From the NCBI GenBank assembly GCA_024500155.1, contig CM044875.1, forward strand, positions 20,393,703 through 20,457,702: a DNA stretch of 64,000 nt. The letters are read 5' to 3'. The stretch is from Chenopodium formosanum (taxonomy: Eukaryota > Streptophyta > Magnoliopsida > Caryophyllales > Amaranthaceae). The translations under genes and the position numbers were made by a program. Positions 56,760 to 64,000 of this stretch are shown here, piece after piece (position 1 is the stretch's first letter; each line of letters starts with the position of its first letter). The notes under the pieces are model-generated. The model searched no databases. It was not told the origin of the DNA and saw nothing but the letters and a program-made list of their open reading frames with translations.

Positions 56760-56859
56760 TGCTTCACAAAGTCATGGATTTTATAAATGTTCATAAAATC
56801 CAAATCCATGTTTTCTCTAAAATTAGCACCTTTATAACAATACCCAATTACAGAAACCC

Positions 56860-57338
56860 ATTAAACCCCCCAAGACAAAACACCAACCTTGCTGATTTGT
56901 CTAGGGTTCAACCTTCCTTTCCAGGGGCAGATCGAGTTCTGTCGAATCCGACTATGACACGAACAATGTCCGTTCTACGCGGTCACATTCACATAGAGCT
57001 GATGGATCAACCCAAGAACAATGTTGGAAACAACTTCCACATAGCATCAGCTCGAACAACCCAGAAAACCTTGCTCGAATCACCACCAATAATGTGATTA
57101 ACACTACTAACACATCTTTATACTACTATACTACTAAGCACATGAAGCTAGCTACCTTGATTCTTAACTACACACCAACTTCGGAAGAGAATAAAAAAGG
57201 AGGCCTGGAGCAAAATGATAATAAAAAAAAAAAAAAAAAAATGTTAAAGCTGTTTTTGTCATTGTATAAGGATGATCTGATCTGATATATCTGGTGTAGG
57301 TAACAGGGGTGGTTAAAAGGACAAAGATACTACCAGTA
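56860..57338 (-). other. Putative 3' UTR of the GID1 gene
   Basis: Downstream of the GID1 stop the sequence keeps a GC content higher than the intergenic DNA (especially 56880-57090), suggesting transcribed sequence. An A-run (T-run on the minus strand) lies at 57223-57240. No ORF with a known motif. The 3' end is not determined. Confidence 0.35.
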
Positions 57339-58969
57339 TTAACAGTTAGGATTCACAAAGTTCTTTATCTCTTCCATAAGAGTATAGAAATTGTCATTAT
57401 TTGGCAAGAAATAGAATCCAATTGTAGCTTGCTTTAAGTATAAAAGCTTCACTTCATGCCCTGCATCTTTAAGCCCTTCAACATACGCCAATTGCCAATC
57501 TTGGACCAAGTCTAACCCGGCTACAACCACCAAACTCTTAGGGAAATTGATCCCCTTAAGCGCCTTCCCCCTCGGCCCGAATATATTACACGCCGGATGA
57601 TCCCTATCCTCCCCTTCAGGCAGGTAAGCGCGCCAATACCAATCGCGATCTTGTACTGTAACAAAGTATTTCCCGTCCAAATTGTTTTCTGATTCCGTCC
57701 TCTGCTCCCCGCCAAACATCGGATGAAGTAGAATGTTTCCAATAACATCAACGCCTTCCTCGGCCGCCCTGACTGCAACATGATGCGCGATATTACCACC
57801 CGAGCTATCCCCTGCCATATAAACATGAACTTTCCTGTTATTTTCCTTGCCACTTTGTAACCAAGGCCTACTACTAACCCACTTCACCGCAGACCACCCA
57901 TCATCATACGCAGCCGGGTACCTATGCTCCGGTGATCTACGATAATTAACTGACACTACGACCGCCTTACAAAGTCCAACAAGGCGGCGACAAAGGGTGT
58001 CATAGATAGCACTATTAGCAGACGAATGAGTAAAACTTCCTCCATGAAAGTACACTATAACAGGTACTATTTCCTCTGTACTTAGTGGCTTTTCTAGCTC
58101 CTGAACACCCCAATAAGCTCCGTTTTCCGACGAAGCCGGCATATAAATCCGATTCAAAAGATTAGCAGATTTGTCAAAAATGTCGAAAGAGAACACCCCA
58201 TCAACTGGGATTGTATTGGAAGACACTTTACGGTCTAAAAATTCACTTAATTCTCTGTTAAATGTTCCATCTGGCCGGCGAAGAAGGTTGTATGCAAGCT
58301 TGAAATTCGATATTAGAATCCATGTGTTTAATGGTACTACTTTCTGCAATCAAAATTATCAAACAAGATCAGAATTATAAGTATTTATGTACCAATTTTA
58401 CTAACAAATGGAGAAAATCATCATAAAACATGAAAAACAAAAAGTGGGTGATTAGACTATTTTTAGATGGGAAAATTAAACAAAAAAATGATCAAATGAA
58501 GGGGAAATATTATTAATCATACAAATCAAAACAAGATAATAAAACAAATAAAAGAGACTATTTAGTATATTAGTATGTATGTATGTACATATATTTCAAA
58601 TCAAAACACTAAAGATGAAGCTAGCTCCTATTTCTCTTAATCTTGACTTTCTAAACAAAGTAAGACCAAACCCATAAATGGAAGTTTTTAAACAAGGAAA
58701 AAAAGATCAAAAACAACAAATTTTTCACTCCTCAAAATTTCACACTTTCTCCCTAAAAATCCGACATCTTTATTTTTTTTTCCTTTTTACCCCATTAAAA
58801 AAAAAGTTGCAAAAATTGAGAAAAATAAATTAAACCCATTAAATTAATTAGAAGAAATAATCAACCCACTAAAAAAATTCAACAAAATTTAATTAAAACA
58901 ATATAAAAATAACAATGATAATAATATTACCTTGCATTCATTGACGTTGATTTCATTACTGCCGGCCAT
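57339..58969 (-). CDS. GID1: Gibberellin receptor GID1 (GID1B-like)
   Basis: GID1 is the soluble nuclear/cytoplasmic gibberellin receptor; hormone binding closes an N-terminal lid and recruits DELLA repressors for SCF-mediated degradation. Exon 1 is 58969-58931 (13 codons, MAGSNEINVNECK) and exon 2 is 58343-57339, joined in phase 0 across a GT-AG intron of about 587 bp, giving 347 residues (family about 345). The lid follows (LNTWILISNFKLAYNLLRRP). The alpha/beta hydrolase core has HGGS at 113-116, GDSSGGN with the serine at 193, and aspartate at 291. The histidine of true esterases is replaced by isoleucine at 321 (ATIGFYF), as in receptors, where Val or Ile sits there. The single short first exon is the usual GID1 structure. 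No lesion is seen, and this is the only intact host gene in the window. Confidence 0.96.
58344..58930 (-). other. GID1: Intron of GID1
   Basis: Minus-strand borders are AAG|GTAATATT and TTGATTGCAG|AAAGT. AT-rich, no insertions recognised. Confidence 0.9.
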
Positions 58970-59375
58970 ATGCCTTGTAGTAATTTTTTATTTTATAAAC
59001 TTAAAATAAAATAAAAATTCTCCACTTGTGAAAAAATCAACCAAATCCCAAAGCAAAAATCAATGATCTTCTTCTTGTTGATGTTCTTCCAAAAAATAAA
59101 CTTGATCTTCAAAATATGGGCCCTAATCCATGATAATTATGATTTTGTTGTTCAAGCAAAAAACACTAGAGAGAGAAAGTATAGAGAGAGAAAGGGAGAG
59201 AATTTAGTAAGAGAAGGAAGAAGAAAAATGGAGGATAAAATAAAAAAGGAAGTGATTTAAAGGAAGTTAGAGAGAGAAAGTAGAGAGAGAAAGAAGCGTG
59301 GAGTCAAACGAAAAGGAGGAGCGACGGTGGTGGACGGAGACGAAAGAGACGACAAAGCGGGGCGGCCGATATAAA
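58970..59375 (-). promoter_or_regulatory. GID1: GID1 5' UTR and core promoter
   Basis: A weak TATA, TTTATAT on the minus strand (59369-59375), lies about 400 bases upstream of the ATG. The sequence between is strongly CT-rich on the minus strand (GA-repeat on the plus strand, 59160-59300), a common feature of plant leaders. The transcript start is inferred only. Confidence 0.45.
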
Positions 59376-59910
59376 CTGTTTTTTGTGGGGTCCTTTTTAT
59401 TATTTTATTATTTTTTATTTAATATTTATATTTTATTTAACTTTTATTGATATTAAATGTGTAGTTTATATTAAAAAGTTAAATATTTTTGGCACATATA
59501 ATTGGAATACCAATAGAGTACAGAAATGTGTCACTTGGAGGAATGGGATACACTGGATCCGAATTTGCGGTTTTTTTTCTTTTCTCTCTTTTGGCTCTTT
59601 CTTCAAGGGATTAAAGGTTAACAACATGCCATTTTATTGTCAATCATATTTTTATTTTATTTTTCTTTGTTTTTAATTATTATCAAAAGAATGCCAAGTG
59701 TCTTTTTACTCTAATATATTTTACTTTTATAAACTTTTACTACGTAAATAAATTGATGTACAATAAATATTGTGATTCAGTTGAACATCAACCTTAAAAT
59801 ATTAAAAGTTATCTATATGCTTTTTTTTTTTTTTTTTTTTTTTTCAGCTGATACAATTTTATTTAGAGACATATTTAAAGAAGTGTGTCAAAAAATGTTA
59901 CTTGTATGAA
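59376..59910. other. Region upstream of GID1, no gene seen
   Basis: AT-rich. A poly-T run of 24 is at 59821-59844. A 97-codon open frame at 59383-59676 lacks motifs. Confidence 0.4.
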
Positions 59911-60214
59911 GGGTTTGTTCTCTTCACCTTATAAAAATAAGTTTTAACTTTTAAATCTAATAAGTTCACAACAATATAGATCAATTAGAATAAGGTCAAA
60001 TAAGTTTAATAAAGACTAATAAGTTTAATAAGATTTAATAAGTTCAATAAGTTCTAATAAGTTAACTAAAGTCTATTAAGTTCCAATAAGCTCTAATCAA
60101 GTCTAATAATAAGGTCTTATAAAATCCAATAAGTTGTAATAAGTTCAATAAGGTTTAATAAATTTAATAAGATTAAGATAAGTTCAAGTCCAATAAGGAA
60201 AAAAGAACATACCC
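59911..60214. mobile_element. Tourist-like MITE (304 bp)
   Basis: GGGTTTGTTCTCTTCACCTT and, reversed, GGGTATGTTCTTTTTTCCTT, with AATAAGTT words throughout; TTA follows the right end but the left neighbour is GAA. Confidence 0.65.
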
Positions 60215-60409
60215 TTAAGACAACAAAACCCCTTACCTACCAAACTACAAATTAATCTAAAGTTTTTCAAATAAGGGTATATTAGGAACTATAGAAACTT
60301 ACAATTGAAAAACGCGTCAACTAAAATGAACTTTCTAAAAAGGAATCCATGTTTTTTTAAGAAGTTATTGCGTGTGGATGCCCACACGCAAATTTTTGTG
60401 ACTAATATG

Positions 60410-60900
60410 TTTTACTTAATGGCTGATATGTTTTATGTGTTGGCTGATGTGGTTTTTGTATTGCCTAATATATTACTTTTGTTGGCTGATATGTTTTTTT
60501 TTCTTTTTTTTTTCCCTCTTTTCTTAGTTGATATCAGACATCATTTGACTTATATGTTTCTTTAGTTGGCTGATATATTTATTGTGTTGGCTAATATGCA
60601 TATTTTAATTGTTGGCTTATATGTTTCATTTTGTTGGCTAATATGTTTATTTTGTTGGCTTACAAATTGCTTTTGTTTGCCGATTTCATCCTTTTGTTGG
60701 CTGATATGTTCCTTTTGTTGACTGATATATTCCTTTTATTGGCTGATATAATTCTCTTGTTGCCTGATATGCATCTATTGTTTTCTGATATATTCCTTTT
60801 GTTGGCTGATATATTTTTACTAATGTCTTATATGTTCCTAATGTTGACTGATGTGTTCATTTTAATGGCTGATATACATCATTTGTTGGCTAATATGATT
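60410..60900. repeat. 21-bp minisatellite (TTGGCTGATATGTTCCTTTTG)
   Basis: About twenty diverged units. Because 21 is a multiple of three, the plus strand reads as LADMFLL-like heptads from 60631 to about 60900. I regard the frame as a by-product; there is no start context, and it runs on into non-repetitive DNA. Confidence 0.85.
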
Positions 60901-61079
60901 AACAACATACATATATACTTTCATTTCCCCTACCTCTCTCTCTCCTCTTTCCCCATCTTCCTCTCTTTCTTTCTCTTGTTTCATACGAAATGGATTCCTT
61001 CTCTCCTCTTTCCCCCTCTTCCTATTTTTCTTTCTCAAACTAGCCACAAAACCCACCGCACCCACCAACCACCGAAATC

Positions 61080-61520
61080 ACCCACGACCTTAACCTCATG
61101 CCACCACCCAACCAGCCATTACCCTAACCTCACGCCACCACCCAACCAGCCATTTAGGAGTGGCAATTCGGGTCAGCGGGTCGGGTTCGAGTTAGATTTC
61201 AGGTTATGCTTAGAAACTATCAAAAATAGTGTAAAACTTAACATTATTATGAAATATGAAATTAGGATCAAATCGGGTCGAATTCGGGTTGTTCGGGTTT
61301 GGGTTGAGTCGGGTTCGGGTTTCTCTCAGTAACTTCGGGTCAAGTGAGGGATTGCCAGCCCTACAGCCATTACCCTAACCTTACGCCACCACCCAACTAG
61401 CCACCACCCTAACCCAGGCCACGACCCTAACCTCACGCCACCACCCAACTAGCCACCACCCTAACCTCACGCCACCACCCAACTAGCCACCACCCTAATT
61501 TCACGCCACCACCAACAAGC
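61080..61520. repeat. 34-bp minisatellite (ACCCTAACCTCACGCCACC)
   Basis: About eight units of 34 bp; two before and six after the hAT insertion at 61155-61363. It contains ACCCTAACC, which resembles the telomere repeat CCCTAAA by chance. Confidence 0.85.
61155..61363. mobile_element. hAT MITE (209 bp)
   Basis: The ends TAGGAGTGGCAATTCG and, reversed, TAGGGCTGGCAATCCC are flanked by CAGCCATT on both sides (61147-61154 and 61364-61371), a perfect 8-bp duplication. The inside has CGGGTCGGGTT words. Confidence 0.88.
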
Positions 61521-62205
61521 CAGTCAGCCACCACCAACCCATGACCCCTAAACACTAGATCTGTTACGAGCTCAGCCACGCAAACACACAAATCGCAGCA
61601 CCACCTCCGAAATCGCAGCACCACTACAAGCCACTATCAGCCAGTAAATTGCACCTCCCCTACGACCTGCACCAGCGTACTTTTCCAGTGAATTGCGACC
61701 TTCTCAAACCTTTTATATTTCGAAACGTAATTTGGGATTTATCAGAACCAAAAAAGAATCAATTGAAGAAATTTTGGATCTCATCGTCGTCTTCGGACGC
61801 ACAAACACTTGGGTGGGCGGGTGCCCGCACCCAATAGTTTGTGTTTTTTTTTTTTTTTTTTTTTTTTTTAAGTGAAACATTTCTCTTGAGCATGTATACC
61901 AATATAATGTAAATCTTTGACCAATAATATTTTTAATGGACAATAAATAAAAATTGTAACAGTTGAATATTAATGACCTCTAATTGAGATGATTCCAACA
62001 AATACACAAAAAGACTATACTTTTTTCCTTATGTATAAATCACTAGTATTAGTGAAAATGAATTAGATAAATAATACAAAAAGTCAAAACGTTTTATTAA
62101 AAAGAAAAAACGGAGAGAGTATATCATGTGTCAACTAATAAAACGAAAGAAGTATGTTTTTTGCTCCAACATTTTGTTTATGCATTATACATCCATTGTG
62201 TTTTA
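61521..62205. other. Unassigned sequence
   Basis: No gene supported. A poly-T tract of about 23 is at 61847-61869, preceded by 'gtgggcgggtgcccgcaccc', a small palindromic GC block. Open frames here are short and without motifs. Confidence 0.4.
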
Positions 62206-62434
62206 TCTATAACTATATACTAAAGGCGAAACCAAAGATGACACGTGTCATCTTTTGGTTAAAAAATTTCCCGCCAAAAGTGTTTTTTTTGTATTTTCAT
62301 TTTTTTTGCCTTTTTGTTTTTTGTCAAAAAATCTTCTTAGAGAATATTTAACATAAGTAATACAAAGTATAATATTTTCATTCCTTACAAAAATAAAATA
62401 CTTTTTCCTTCCAAAATAATCATTATGTTTCTTC

Positions 62435-62525
62435 CTTATATATTATACTCAAATATTAATTATTTCATTATTTGATATTCTTATATATTATACTCAAATA
62501 TTAATTATTTCATTATTTGATATGT
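62435..62525. repeat. 45-bp tandem duplication
   Basis: 'cttatatattatactcaaat' begins at 62435 and again at 62480. Confidence 0.85.
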
Positions 62526-62604
62526 TAAGTATCTTTAATTATTTTATATATGTATAATTTTGGTTTCCTATCTTTATCTAATAATTACATAGTACATAGA
62601 TTAA

Positions 62605-62821
62605 GGGTTTGTTCACATTTATTGAAATGAGCTGAAATGAACTAAACTGAACTGAACTAATTGGAGCTGAACTAAACTGAACTAAACTGATTGGAGCTGA
62701 ACTAAACTGAACTGAATAGAGTTAAAATGAATATTTTATGAGAGAAGGAAATTAGGAGCTGAACTGAACTGATTGGAGTTGAATTGAACTGAACTAAAAT
62801 TAAGCTAAAGTGAACATGCCC
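62605..62821. mobile_element. Tourist-like MITE (217 bp) inside the Helitron
   Basis: GGGTTTGTTCACATTTATT and, reversed, GGGCATGTTCACTTTAGC; flanks TAA and AAA. GAACTGAACT-rich. Close relative of 12653-12831, including the shared 'atgagagaag' core. Confidence 0.75.
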
Positions 62822-63059
62822 AAATTATTACTAATGTAAATCCTATTTAAAACATATTATCATAACTTTTTAAGTTTTTAAAATAGGAATTATATGGGTT
62901 AAAAGTTATATATTTTATATAATATTTTTGTATCAATACACCACGGGTTTTATGTTACACCACATGCCCAAATTATTACTACTGTAAATCCTATTGTGAT
63001 ATTATCTATGCAATAATATGACCTTTTTAAAATTATATTTTCAAATTTTAAAAGTGGTC

Positions 63060-63173
<114 letters not shown>

Positions 63174-63557
63174 ATAATGTAGATGAAAGGCTAGCTATAT
63201 ACATATTTATAAAATTATTATTTGTTTGTGAAAAAGAAAAATAGTACGGAGCATCACTTTATTGTGAATTTTAAAACACTCATAGTCAAAGGAGTATTTT
63301 TACAAAACTCATTTGGTTAATAAGCTCTTTATACTTCGTTTGATTTTTCGTGTTTTATTTTAGTAAATATTAGAAATAATGAGAAGATAAATGTATCGTA
63401 GTTAAAATTTTCATGTGATTTATATTACTTTTTGACAATTTTATTTTGATATTAAAACGAATTATTATGTTACAAGCACTAACGATAAATATAATTATAG
63501 TGTTACACCAATAATAATTTGAAAATTACCGTGCATGGCACGGGAACTAACCTAGTT

Positions 63558-63559
<2 letters not shown>

Positions 63560-63638
<79 letters not shown>
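63560..63638. repeat. (TA)n microsatellite
   Basis: About 39 TA units just outside the Helitron 3' end. Confidence 0.98.
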
Positions 63639-63639
<1 letters not shown>

Positions 63640-64000
63640 ACGGGCACTATATATATAAATATATATACCCAAATTGTATCTAGTTGAAATCAATTGAATT
63701 TTATTGTCGTTATTGAACTTTATTTTGGAACGTTTTGAACCGGATTGAAACTTAGGTTTTGTTTATTAGTTGAACTTATTTATGTGCAGTTTTTTTCATC
63801 TATAAATATCTTTAATTACGTAATAAAAAATTTATGAAATTTATATACTACCTCCGTTAACAGTTATTTGCAACAAAGGGGGTATGCGCGGACTCCTTGG
63901 CAAAACTTCTTAAACATGATTATTGAAAGCTATTCACATGTAAGTAATTATTAATCAAATTTATTTTTTTAAAAAAAGCCATTGCAATCAAACTAGAACC
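63639..64000. other. AT-rich sequence with a Stowaway-like end
   Basis: The phrase CTACCTCCGTTAACAG near 63848 looks like one Stowaway terminus; its partner is beyond the window or lost. No gene. Confidence 0.35.

Noticed and set aside
60631..61332. 233-codon plus-strand ORF rich in Leu/Asp/Met
   Set aside because: It is produced by a 21-bp minisatellite and continues into unrelated sequence and a hAT MITE.
61080..61520. Interstitial telomere sequence (CCCTAA words)
   Set aside because: Only single CCCTAA words inside a 34-bp unit occur; there is no CCCTAAA tandem run.

Overview
The window is plant nuclear DNA, most likely from a eudicot. The evidence is AT-rich intergenic sequence with nested retrotransposons, Stowaway-, Tourist- and hAT-type MITEs, a plant L1-type LINE, GT-AG introns, and one recognisable host gene, a gibberellin receptor GID1 (minus strand, exons at 58931-58969 and 57339-58343). 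Base composition and MITE style would fit Caryophyllales, but that is only an impression. I see no tRNA, rRNA or CRISPR.

Layout. 1-5450: a decayed LINE on the plus strand (ORF1, endonuclease, reverse transcriptase, zf-RVT, RNase H, poly-A tail). 5451-16640: a small gene fragment, a truncated LTR-like repeat, and a dense MITE field (hAT, Tourist, Stowaway, a possible Helitron, and a Mutator-like element with perfect 9-bp target duplications). 16640-19080: remnants of an old Ty3/gypsy gag-protease-RT on the minus strand. 19263-44589: a nested stack. An unrecognised minus-strand ORF was split by a minus-strand LTR element with no coding capacity (LARD-like, LTRs 21159-22667 and 43001-44515). That element was entered by a solo LTR (26997-42525), which was in turn entered by a young Tat/Retand-type Ty3/gypsy element (29035-41773) with 560-bp LTRs and a perfect 5-bp target duplication. 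hAT elements lie inside the LARD and at its edge. 44590-49140: another long LTR on the minus strand, carrying a Mutator-like insertion (45597-46705), with an integrase remnant behind it. 49140-57000: mostly unassigned AT-rich DNA with MITEs. 57000-59400: the GID1 gene. 59400-64000: MITEs, minisatellites and a non-autonomous Helitron.

The Tat/Retand element is the most informative object. Gag-protease and pol share one reading frame and are separated by a single UAG in a tobamovirus-type readthrough context. Pol has one frameshift but otherwise keeps RT, RNase H, a second RNase H and a DD35E integrase. Downstream, on the opposite strand, is a five-exon gene whose intron phases all fit; it has its own TATA box and ends in a coiled coil. 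Its only visible lesion is one nonsense codon. The 3' region carries a seven-copy array of a 66-bp hairpin unit whose core also occurs in an intron of the antisense gene and just after pol. Extra antisense ORFs and tandem repeats in this position are known for the Tat lineage; the exon structure, readthrough context and shared hairpin core given here were read from this copy.
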